Shown: positions 1 to 7,306 of the stretch, piece after piece
Position numbering within the stretch: the first letter of the stretch is position 1
Layout of the letters: each line of letters starts with the position of its first letter
DNA from: Bacteroidota bacterium
GTDB taxonomy: Bacteria > Bacteroidota > Bacteroidia > Bacteroidales > Bacteroidaceae
NCBI GenBank assembly: GCA_023415545.1
Contig: JAEZKJ010000005.1
Location: forward strand, 1-16,149
Reading direction: 5' to 3'
Length of the DNA: 16,149 nt
Program-made: the position numbers and the translations under genes
The notes under the pieces: model-generated
Databases searched by the model: none
What the model was told of the DNA's origin: nothing
The model's input: only the letters and a program-made list of their open reading frames with translations

Positions 1-688
1 GGCGGAGCATACGGACAAAGTAAGCATTCTCTTCATAGCGTCCGTATAATTCCAATTCACGATCTCCGGATATCACAAGTAACGGAGCCGCATCTCCTCT
101 CACATAATAAAGTGGAGCGAGAGGATCGATTGTTGGTGTTAATTCATTTATTCCCTGCTTGCGTCGCTGTGCAAAATGAGTGATAACCTGTCCGCTATAT
201 GGAACTAAAGCTTTGATCTGTTTATCCGGATTAATATCATATTTCGCAAGATATTTCTTATCAAGTCCCAACATATTAACAATATACCCACCTGCAGAAT
301 GGCCTGCGAGATATATTTTTGAAAGGTCTCCTCCATATTTTTCAACATTCTTGAATACCCAAGCAACAGAAGCTGCTGCATCATCAAGAGTCTCAGAGAT
401 TGAAACTTCTGTAACAAACCTGTAGCCTACTCCGATGACAACCGCCCCATCCATTAACAATTCTTCGGGAATATGTCTCCATCCTCCGGTAAGTCCACCA
501 CCGTGAAACCAAACGATAACCGGTCTGTTTTCTGCACCCTTCTCGTATGCAACATCCAAGCGACACATCTTTTCCGTATAAGCATCAGGAGTTCCTTTAT
601 ATAAAATTTCCTTGTCGTATTTATATTCTCTCGCAAATGACAAAAGCACTATAAGAGAAAGCGCAGTAATTAAAATAAAACGTTTCAT
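1..688 (-). CDS. Alpha/beta-hydrolase esterase, secreted (3' end beyond window)
   Basis: This open frame runs from the ATG at 688 to the left edge without a stop, giving 229 codons. The first ~19 residues form a signal peptide (MKRFILITALSLIVLLSFA), so the product is probably periplasmic. An HGGG oxyanion-hole motif lies at residues 62-65 and the nucleophile elbow GHSAGG at 129-134, with Ser131 as nucleophile. The SGD at 207-209 supplies a plausible catalytic Asp209. The catalytic His should lie in the missing C-terminus. These motifs fit the hormone-sensitive-lipase/BD-FAE-like carboxylesterase group of the alpha/beta-hydrolase fold. It starts 8 bases after the stop of the DUF4886 gene, so the two are almost certainly co-transcribed. 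In a PUL such enzymes usually remove acetyl or other acyl groups from glycans. That role is inferred, and a peptidase or lipase-like role cannot be excluded. Confidence 0.85.
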   Translation of the reverse strand, partial: MKRFILITALSLIVLLSFAREYKYDKEILYKGTPDAYTEKMCRLDVAYEKGAENRPVIVWFHGGGLTGGWRHIPEELLMDGAVVIGVGYRFVTEVSISETLDDAAASVAWVFKNVEKYGGDLSKIYLAGHSAGGYIVNMLGLDKKYLAKYDINPDKQIKALVPYSGQVITHFAQRRKQGINELTPTIDPLAPLYYVRGDAAPLLVISGDRELELYGRYEENAYFVRMLR

Positions 689-696
689 AGACGAAA

Positions 697-1533
697 TTAT
701 TTTATTGATGAAATTTTATATGGTCTCTTTACAGCCTTGTGAGCAGCCTTTTGTGCTAATTTACACTCTTTAGCAGTCATCCCTTCAGGACAATAATTGT
801 TTCCGACAGGGTTTACTCCAATAACAGACTCAAGCCAGACACAAGATGCTATATAACGCCCGTGTGTAAAACTAAGGTGGTATCCGTCACGAGTAAGGTC
901 ACTGCCCAAAGCTGATGTTCTCGCATTTTGGATTGCTGTACCACAAGGGATGATATGCTTAATTCCAACCTTCGAAGCCTCCTGATTTACACTACTCACA
1001 ATAGCATTATACATCTTCATTTGGTCTCTATCATAGTTCACAAAACCTCCGTGGGTTGATTTTGGACCATAAGCCCAAGTTTGATGGAACATAATAGTTG
1101 CATCTTTTGGTATTCTTGCCTTTACATACTCAACAAGCTCAGGAAGAAGAACATACGATTCCGGGATACCGGAGTCTTGACTTACCTGTTGGAGACTTAC
1201 ATAATCCCAATTCTCCTCACCTAAAACTTTCTCGAGTGTATATCCAAAAATCTCAGTCATCTTCCCGTTAATATCTATCTTGCGATATCTGTACTCCGGC
1301 TTGTTGTTACGAAGATTGTCCACATGCCTATCAATAGAGCATCCTCCGATATACATATTGCAGATGATAACATTCACTTCTTCTGCCCTTGCAAGAGCAG
1401 AAAGGTGCTGTTCAATAGCATCCTCTGAAAAACTATTTCCGATTGCAAGAATCTTCAGTGTATCTTTCTGTGCTGCGCTCGCTTGAAAAAGAGATAAGAA
1501 AACAAGACTTAATATAAGAAGAAATTTCTTCAT
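697..1533 (-). CDS. DUF4886 SGNH-type hydrolase, secreted
   Basis: This is a 278-residue protein with a clear signal peptide (MKKFLLILSLVFLSLFQASA), so periplasmic or secreted. Its mature N-terminus reads ILAIGNSFSEDA. The GNSFS at 32-36 takes the place of the SGNH block I GDS, with Ser34 at the nucleophile position. A Gly pair at 63-64 (YIGGCSID) resembles block II, and TRDGYHLS near the C-terminus gives the Asp216/His219 pair of block V (DxxH). The block III Asn (GxND) is not evident; LQQ follows the WDYVS strand instead. This layout is typical of DUF4886 proteins, which are frequent in Bacteroidales PULs. By fold the likely activity is an ester hydrolase on a glycan, but I know of no established substrate for the family. 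It lies 83 bases after the PL8 gene and immediately before another esterase. Confidence 0.8.
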   Translation of the reverse strand: MKKFLLILSLVFLSLFQASAAQKDTLKILAIGNSFSEDAIEQHLSALARAEEVNVIICNMYIGGCSIDRHVDNLRNNKPEYRYRKIDINGKMTEIFGYTLEKVLGEENWDYVSLQQVSQDSGIPESYVLLPELVEYVKARIPKDATIMFHQTWAYGPKSTHGGFVNYDRDQMKMYNAIVSSVNQEASKVGIKHIIPCGTAIQNARTSALGSDLTRDGYHLSFTHGRYIASCVWLESVIGVNPVGNNYCPEGMTAKECKLAQKAAHKAVKRPYKISSIK

Positions 1534-1565
1534 AATAATTTATATAATTAATATTGATTAACGTT

Positions 1566-1573
1566 CAAAGATA
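1566..1573 (-). promoter_or_regulatory. Possible Bacteroides -7 element upstream of DUF4886 gene
   Basis: Read on the minus strand, this is TATCTTTG, an exact match to the Bacteroides -7 consensus TAnnTTTG. It lies in the AT-rich 83-base gap between the PL8 stop and the DUF4886 start. I see no convincing -33 TTTG element at the usual spacing, so it may be a chance match. If real, it would give the two esterase genes an internal promoter. Confidence 0.2.
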
Positions 1574-1616
1574 TGTATAATAAATATTAAAGAAGACAGA
1601 TTCATTGTATTAAGTT

Positions 1617-4031
1617 TTACATAGGATTAATTAGCATGATATCATTGCCGACCTTAAGATTTTCTTTTTGAGTAGGGTCATTTACCAATATCTCAGGTGC
1701 ATCACTGTTTGCTTTTTTTACCAATACTACACAAGGTTTATTAGCCTTTAGCACTCTATTGCCAAATTTAAATTCGCCTGGAGCATAGAAAATGGTTTGT
1801 AGCATATCCAGTTTATTATGTAGAACAGCTTGTAAATCTTTTGAGTTGTTTAGGATTTGAATTGCATTCAAATCGTATGAAGCAACTGAAGCAGGTGAAG
1901 CAATACCCGGTATGATCATATAAGCATACTTCCCTTGCTGAGGTTTCACTCCATGTCCTATCCACATATTGAAGACCGGTAAAGTTACCAAATCACCCGA
2001 TTGGTTAAAATTCACTTTCGACCATTTACCACTTTGTGTACCGTTTTTCAAATTCATCGATACACTTTCAGGATAATAATAAGCTACTTTATTGTGCCAT
2101 ACCCAACCTTGATAATCAAGTTTCAGATTGTTTCCTGCACCTACCTTACTTAATTGACCATTATTTATCATAAAGACATCGCCTACCAAATGACATTGGT
2201 TCACCGATGTATTGATATTTTTATCAGTTGTGCTTGCAATGCCTGAACCTAAGCATACGATTTCGTTGTCGAAAAGGAACCACCCCTTATGGGCCTGGGT
2301 ATTATAATCATCCATAGCGTATGTCATAACGCCATACATACCATCTGAAACTCCTCCTACAAATTCAGCAACACCTGGAACTCCCCATTCATTGTGGTTT
2401 TCCACTTCGCCTTCAGGAGCTGTAGTACCAGGAATCTTATCCCATTCCCATACAGGGAAAATATCTACATATTCGTCACCTGAAACGCGAATATTGGTAG
2501 CACCCTCACTTACATAAGTTCCCCATTGGTTTTCACCATTACCACTTTCTGAACGGCAAGTACGTTTCGATACGGCACGTACCGAGAAGTCGTAACGTCT
2601 ACGGTTGTGCAACATGTAGTCGGAGGTGTAATATAATTTGTTGCGGTTGCTACGTCCAATGGTTGGATTTTTTGTAGCAAAACGAGCTGCAGCATCATCA
2701 TATTCCTTTGAGTTGGCAGGGTCCAACTGTTTCATTTTCTTGAATAGCGTAGCATAATCACCAAGGTCTAAAGTCTTTTTACGACTTACACTTCGTCCAC
2801 ATACACCGAAGTCCATGTAACGTGAACGGAATACATTGAGATAAGTACTTCTAACGAATTCCGAGAAAAGTTTGGTCTGCTCTTCGTTCAATGCATATTT
2901 AGTTCCTACAAAAAGAGGTGCTATTTGAGCTATATTATTTACAAATACTGTTCCATAACCACCTATATACAATTGATTGTTGTGCTGTTGGTAAGAGAGG
3001 TCTTCACGAATACCCTCAAAATCGGTAATACACACCGGTTGGAAGAACTCGCTTACATTGGTACTAACGATACTGTCGTTTTTCAGTACACATCCTCTCA
3101 CCATGTGGTGCATAGCGATATCCTGCTTATTGGCACCTGTCCACTTTCGAGGGTCACTTTGTTCCATCATGTACATCAACCCCTCAGGTATGCTGGCATG
3201 GAATTTTACCGGCGATGCTTCAAGCAATGCCAAGATATCTGCCATAATCTTGGGTGCAGAAATTTCATTGTACCACCAGTTAAAAGAGGTAGGTTTCAAG
3301 TCATTCCACAATCGTAACGCCTTGTCAATAGCACGATACAACACCTGATTACCATAAAGGCTTGATTCAGGACAGGTATAAGCAGTAAGCATACGACGCG
3401 CACGATTCAAGTGGTCTTGTGGTTCCCAGTTAGTGCGGAAAAAGCATTTGTAGTCTATGTTAGGCCATTTACCTTCGGGAGTAAGGAGTTTCATCAAACT
3501 GGTAGCGTTTTTATCCAATGTCTCAACCGATGTGGCTTCCCATAATTGTTGTCGCACTCGTTGCAATACCAATTCGAAATCATCTTGTGGCTCTTTAGGC
3601 TTATAAACAGCCTTTTCTCCCCTTGTTGGATCAAAGAAGTTTACATACGAATGTTTGGCCAACTTAACTTTTCCTGTAATAGTCAAGGTAGCATCAGCCT
3701 GCTTGTCGTTCGAGAAAAATATTTCAGTAGGAATACTTAGCGACTCCATTTGTCGATTATCCACATGATAAGTGATGCGAACAACCCCTTTAGCTCCCGG
3801 CTTGTAAGGTTTTTCACTCCACTTAGCAGAGGTACATCCACAACCCGGTATCACACTTTTGATAACAAGTGGCTCGCTGCCCGTATTGGTAAACTCGAAG
3901 TCATAATGCACGTCGCCCATAGTTTCGTCTATCAGGCCGAAGTCATGCTCTGTTTCTTTGAAGGTTAATTCCTGAGCACTTAAATTTGTCAGAAAGCCTA
4001 ATCCCAATAAAGTGAGAAATAGATGTTTCAT
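1617..4031 (-). CDS. Polysaccharide lyase family 8 enzyme with N-terminal DUF1573 domain
   Basis: I chose the ATG at 4031 (804 residues) because it opens directly with a signal peptide, MKHLFLTLLGLGFLTNLSAQ. The longer frame to 4097 has no signal peptide at its N-terminus and reads through a stem-loop. Residues ~24-125 are a DUF1573 domain, with its FTNTG and PGCGCTSA motifs. The rest looks like a complete PL8 lyase: an alpha-toroid (~150-450) followed by beta-sandwich domains. Visible family marks are NWWYNEIS at ~251, TGAN with candidate catalytic Asn301, and QHNNQLYIGGYG with His350 and Tyr359 nine residues apart, as in hyaluronate and chondroitin AC lyases. GRSVSR (Arg413/Arg417) and FVGGVSDGMYG also match. 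PL8 enzymes beta-eliminate next to uronic acids in hyaluronan, chondroitin or xanthan. The signal peptide is not a lipoprotein type, so a periplasmic location is likely. The exact substrate is not readable here, and the DUF1573 fusion is unusual. Confidence 0.9.
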   Translation of the reverse strand: MKHLFLTLLGLGFLTNLSAQELTFKETEHDFGLIDETMGDVHYDFEFTNTGSEPLVIKSVIPGCGCTSAKWSEKPYKPGAKGVVRITYHVDNRQMESLSIPTEIFFSNDKQADATLTITGKVKLAKHSYVNFFDPTRGEKAVYKPKEPQDDFELVLQRVRQQLWEATSVETLDKNATSLMKLLTPEGKWPNIDYKCFFRTNWEPQDHLNRARRMLTAYTCPESSLYGNQVLYRAIDKALRLWNDLKPTSFNWWYNEISAPKIMADILALLEASPVKFHASIPEGLMYMMEQSDPRKWTGANKQDIAMHHMVRGCVLKNDSIVSTNVSEFFQPVCITDFEGIREDLSYQQHNNQLYIGGYGTVFVNNIAQIAPLFVGTKYALNEEQTKLFSEFVRSTYLNVFRSRYMDFGVCGRSVSRKKTLDLGDYATLFKKMKQLDPANSKEYDDAAARFATKNPTIGRSNRNKLYYTSDYMLHNRRRYDFSVRAVSKRTCRSESGNGENQWGTYVSEGATNIRVSGDEYVDIFPVWEWDKIPGTTAPEGEVENHNEWGVPGVAEFVGGVSDGMYGVMTYAMDDYNTQAHKGWFLFDNEIVCLGSGIASTTDKNINTSVNQCHLVGDVFMINNGQLSKVGAGNNLKLDYQGWVWHNKVAYYYPESVSMNLKNGTQSGKWSKVNFNQSGDLVTLPVFNMWIGHGVKPQQGKYAYMIIPGIASPASVASYDLNAIQILNNSKDLQAVLHNKLDMLQTIFYAPGEFKFGNRVLKANKPCVVLVKKANSDAPEILVNDPTQKENLKVGNDIMLINPM

Positions 4032-4051
4032 ATGATTGGCTTTATTAAAAT

Positions 4052-4086
4052 ATTCCTTGCAAAGACATAAAGTCTTTGCAAGGAAT
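4052..4086 (-). repeat. Perfect 15-bp inverted repeat (RNA stem-loop) in PL8 leader
   Basis: The arms 4052-4066 (ATTCCTTGCAAAGAC) and 4072-4086 are exact reverse complements separated by a 5-base loop (4067-4071). In the minus-strand RNA the stem ends 20 bases before the PL8 ATG and is followed by AUUUUAAU, a weak U-rich run. It lies between the last fimbrillin-like lipoprotein and the lyase, inside the presumed operon. It could be a partial intrinsic terminator, an mRNA processing or stabilising hairpin, or a translational control element. The structure is seen directly; its role is inferred. Confidence 0.75.
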
Positions 4087-4130
4087 GTGGTTATCATTAA
4101 TTATTATTATTAAGAGTATGAAGTCCGGAA

Positions 4131-5741
4131 TTATTCTTTTTCTTCATATTCCTCGAATGTGATATCCTTGATGTAGAAATCGATTCCATATCCGGAGTTT
4201 ACAGCAAATGCCAGTGTTACATGACCGAAATCAGATATACTACATGGCTCTTCTCTGTACGACGATCCATTACCTGCAGTAGTAATCTTTGCAAAATTTA
4301 CATAGTATGTTTTCTCTTCATAAGCCGTATTTTCAACATCTGTTGCTCCATCCTTAGCTGGAGTGACAAAAGGATATTGTGTGCCCAACCAATAATATTG
4401 TGTACTATTATCTGACTGACGGATATACGATGCTCCCAATTCCTTATCCTTATTGGCTTCTTGTGTGATGGGGAAGAACTGATTATTTAAATCCGATTGC
4501 ATCACATGCATACGAAGCTGTTGCTTAGTCAATGAATTAGAACGTAACTTAAAGGTCAGTTTATACAATTTACCCAATTTGATGCTGTGAGCTGCTTTAT
4601 CAGTCAATTGATAGTACATGGCATTTTCATACCACTTGGTTTCTATCTGGCTATCTTTCTTGTATTTTGGTATATTGATGTGAATAGCCTTTGCATTTTC
4701 ATCTACCGGACAAGTTACCAATTCAATCTTTGCATCATCGTCTGTATCGGCATCGAAACCCCATACACCTGCTTTTGTTGTATTCTTGGTAAGAGCAGTC
4801 AAAGCTGATACTCCGGTGAACTTACCTGTAGCCTCATCAATCAAGATACTCTTAGGCAATGTCGTAGATTCCAAATCACCTTCCGAAATTTCGTCATCTT
4901 CTTCCCAACTTTCAATGCTGATATTGGTCATCACAACTTCCACCGGACCATTTTCCTCCTTAGCATTCAAAGTGATTTTACGTACATGCTTATCGTTGAA
5001 GGTGATGTCAATATTTGGTGTATATGGATAGACCTTATCACCATCTTTTATTTCCAAAAGTTTGGTACCTTTAGCAATAGTTTGTGGTGGTATAAGTGCC
5101 CAATATTCTTGTTTATTGGCATCTACCTTCCACATCACAATGTTTGTAGCATCACCTACAGGTGTCAATAAATCGGTAGCATAAGTCCAAGTAAGACCTG
5201 GCTTAATACCAAACAATTCAATGTCGGTAGCGGTAGTCGAACCTTCCCATATAATCTTTACTAATGAAAGTCTGTGGCTAAACTTTAAATATACACCACC
5301 ATTATTTGTCGAGGCACTACCTGTGGCTGTAGCCGTCATAAAATCGGTCGCATTGTATTGTTCCACACCTTGCTGTATAGTAGGAACGGTAACAGTTACT
5401 GTACCTTGGTTATGTGAAGCTGAAACCGGATAGTGCGCATAGAAATTTGCGCTCTTGTTTCCATCATAGTAAAATGAAAGATTCGCTTCAAGTGAGCCGT
5501 CGGCTGCTACGGTAAATGTTTCATTTTCCATTTCCGGAGCCAACCCTACAGAGTTAATGGCAATTTGGTCGCCAGTATCGAAGGTTGTTGCATTACCGAT
5601 AGTGGTAATGCGTGATGCCGGTCCATCGATGAAAAGGTTTATCTTGTTTTCACCGCTTAGTTCAATGTTTCCCTCTTCGTTACTGCATCCAGTGAGGATA
5701 GTAGCGAAAGCTAATGCTGTGAAAAGAAAATATTTATTCAT
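4131..5741 (-). CDS. Fimbrillin-like surface lipoprotein with C-terminal jelly-roll domain (copy 3)
   Basis: This is a 536-residue lipoprotein. I chose the ATG at 5741 over the in-frame ATG at 5768 because it puts the lipobox cysteine at residue 19 (ILTGC), exactly as in the neighbouring paralog. Ser-Asn-Glu-Glu follows the cysteine, consistent with surface export. Residues ~33-280 resemble the Mfa-like/FimB fimbrillin family: SRITT after the first strand, FYAHYPV, DFMTATATGS, LKFSHRLSLVKI, and EYWALIPPQTIAKG. This part ends at ISIESW. The remaining ~240 residues look like a beta-jelly-roll carbohydrate-binding module, with a WGFD strand, KLGKLYKLTFKLRS, and a final strand FYIKDITFEEYE. The likely role is glycan capture at the cell surface rather than pilus building, since it sits in a SusCD operon. 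It is the last of three tandem relatives and precedes the PL8 lyase. Confidence 0.8.
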   Translation of the reverse strand: MNKYFLFTALAFATILTGCSNEEGNIELSGENKINLFIDGPASRITTIGNATTFDTGDQIAINSVGLAPEMENETFTVAADGSLEANLSFYYDGNKSANFYAHYPVSASHNQGTVTVTVPTIQQGVEQYNATDFMTATATGSASTNNGGVYLKFSHRLSLVKIIWEGSTTATDIELFGIKPGLTWTYATDLLTPVGDATNIVMWKVDANKQEYWALIPPQTIAKGTKLLEIKDGDKVYPYTPNIDITFNDKHVRKITLNAKEENGPVEVVMTNISIESWEEDDEISEGDLESTTLPKSILIDEATGKFTGVSALTALTKNTTKAGVWGFDADTDDDAKIELVTCPVDENAKAIHINIPKYKKDSQIETKWYENAMYYQLTDKAAHSIKLGKLYKLTFKLRSNSLTKQQLRMHVMQSDLNNQFFPITQEANKDKELGASYIRQSDNSTQYYWLGTQYPFVTPAKDGATDVENTAYEEKTYYVNFAKITTAGNGSSYREEPCSISDFGHVTLAFAVNSGYGIDFYIKDITFEEYEEKE

Positions 5742-5789
5742 AATTGGTATATTAAATTGCTTCTTCATTTATATTTTGGGATATTTACA

Positions 5790-7280
5790 TTATAGTTCTA
5801 CTATTGAAATATCCTTAAAGTAATAAATTGTCTCTACACCACTATTTTCACCTTCTGCTGCTGTTGAAGCTGTTTTAGGTTTAAAGACAATGGCAAAAGG
5901 AGTTGCAATATCATTATTGCTCCATGCAGTAATATTGGTAGATAATGAACCTGCGAATGAATTAGGGCTTATAACAAATGTTCTTTCAACATAATTGGTT
6001 GCTGCGCCAATAGGTGCAATAGAATAGTTGTCATAACTGCTTGCGCCAACTTGAGTTACTTTAAAAATCTTATTGATTGTACCATTATTTATAGCAACAT
6101 AAGCATGCAAACTTTGTGACTCAACATTACCTTTAACTTTAAAAGTAATTTTATATGTAGATGTTAGTTTTAAATTTTCATTACAATAATATGAGATACC
6201 ATCATTATACCAATTAGTGCTAAGAGTTGTTGGCGCAACATATTTAATTACAGATTTTTCATCTTCTGTTATAACGCTACCGGTTCCATTGTTGAATCTC
6301 CAACCATTTGTAAAGGAAGTGGTAGTTTTGGGAACCATTCCACCTGAAACTATTGAACTTGTTGCAATAGAGAGATTCAATTTATCCTCCTCAAGATTAC
6401 CCTCCTGTTCAACTATTCCATTAGTATTCCATGCAGTAATAGATACAGGATTATATGCTACTAAAATTGATGGAGCTGCTAAAGTAAGGCTATATTTTGC
6501 AAGTGTTCCTTCGGTGAAAGTAGTTGCTTGTGTAGCTGTATATTTGTAAGTCTTACCATTAGATGTAGATACGATGAACAATTCGCCGGCTGCAATTTCT
6601 TGTGCAGGAACGATAGCCCAATATGTTTTGTTCTCTGTTTGCTGATACATGGTTATATCAGTAGCATCGTTGTTTTCTGTTGCCAATGTTACTGTACCTT
6701 GTGTAGTTCCATTTGTGCTTGGAGTAAAGGTAACGCCTGTTTTTGCATTTTTAAGAGTTACAGAACTTACATTTTCTACACCCGATAAAGAAACTTGAAC
6801 CAATACCAAACGATGTTTGAAATCTAATGAAACAGTAGCATTATCCTTGCTACCTGTAGCTGTAGCTGTCAAGAAATCACTTGAAGAGATACCATTTGAT
6901 TGATTTGTTTGAACAGCAAATGTATTTGCAAAATTTTCAGCATATGGATAATATGCATTGAATACAGCTGTTTTATCTCCTTCGTATGCAAAAGAAGTTT
7001 CAGCATTGGCAGCTGCTATAGTTGCAGAGCCATTAGATACAGAAACAGTGTATTCCACATTATTCATCTCAGTAGATAAATTTCTTCCTGAGATACCTAT
7101 AGCATCATTATTGTCGAATGTTGTAGAGAAATTAGCAGAAGTGGTTGCTCTTGAGTCAATACCACCAATTGTAAAGTTTACAAGTATATTATCTTCCTCT
7201 TGGTTTATAATTTCTTCATTGCTACATCCTGTAAACAATGCAGTTATCGCCATTGCAGCTAAGATAAAATGCTTTTTCAT
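5790..7280 (-). CDS. Fimbrillin-like surface lipoprotein with C-terminal jelly-roll domain (copy 2)
   Basis: This is a 496-residue lipoprotein with lipobox ALFTGC (Cys19) followed by SNEE. Its N-terminal ~285 residues are clearly paralogous to the next gene downstream. Shared motifs in the same order are DSRATT, FNAYYPY, DFLTATATGS, LDFKHRLVLVQV, YWAIVPAQEIAAGE, KTYKYT and a closing SITAW. The C-terminal ~200 residues (from ~300) have a WRFN strand, a NWYNDGISYY segment, STYKITFKVKG, and the final strand YYFKDISIVEL, consistent with a carbohydrate-binding-like jelly roll. The protein is rich in Asn, Thr and Ser, more so than its neighbours. It sits 48 bases before copy 3 and 26 bases after copy 1. 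It is inferred to be a surface glycan-binding protein; binding is not demonstrated by sequence alone. Confidence 0.8.
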   Translation of the reverse strand: MKKHFILAAMAITALFTGCSNEEIINQEEDNILVNFTIGGIDSRATTSANFSTTFDNNDAIGISGRNLSTEMNNVEYTVSVSNGSATIAAANAETSFAYEGDKTAVFNAYYPYAENFANTFAVQTNQSNGISSSDFLTATATGSKDNATVSLDFKHRLVLVQVSLSGVENVSSVTLKNAKTGVTFTPSTNGTTQGTVTLATENNDATDITMYQQTENKTYWAIVPAQEIAAGELFIVSTSNGKTYKYTATQATTFTEGTLAKYSLTLAAPSILVAYNPVSITAWNTNGIVEQEGNLEEDKLNLSIATSSIVSGGMVPKTTTSFTNGWRFNNGTGSVITEDEKSVIKYVAPTTLSTNWYNDGISYYCNENLKLTSTYKITFKVKGNVESQSLHAYVAINNGTINKIFKVTQVGASSYDNYSIAPIGAATNYVERTFVISPNSFAGSLSTNITAWSNNDIATPFAIVFKPKTASTAAEGENSGVETIYYFKDISIVEL

Positions 7281-7306
7281 AATTATTTTATTGTTTATTG
7301 TTTATA

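Noticed and set aside
2925..3348. Plus-strand open frames of 96-130 codons inside the PL8 gene
   Set aside because: They lie antisense to a strongly supported enzyme gene, lack recognisable domains or signals, and fit the pattern of shadow frames.
4032..4097. Upstream extension of the PL8 reading frame to the ATG at 4097
   Set aside because: The added 22 residues precede a clean signal peptide and are encoded by the stem-loop and AT-rich gap, so the 4031 start is preferred.
4101..4112. Short TTA trinucleotide run (four units) downstream of the copy 3 stop
   Set aside because: It is too short for a convincing phase-variable repeat and lies in an AT-rich intergenic stretch, outside any coding frame.
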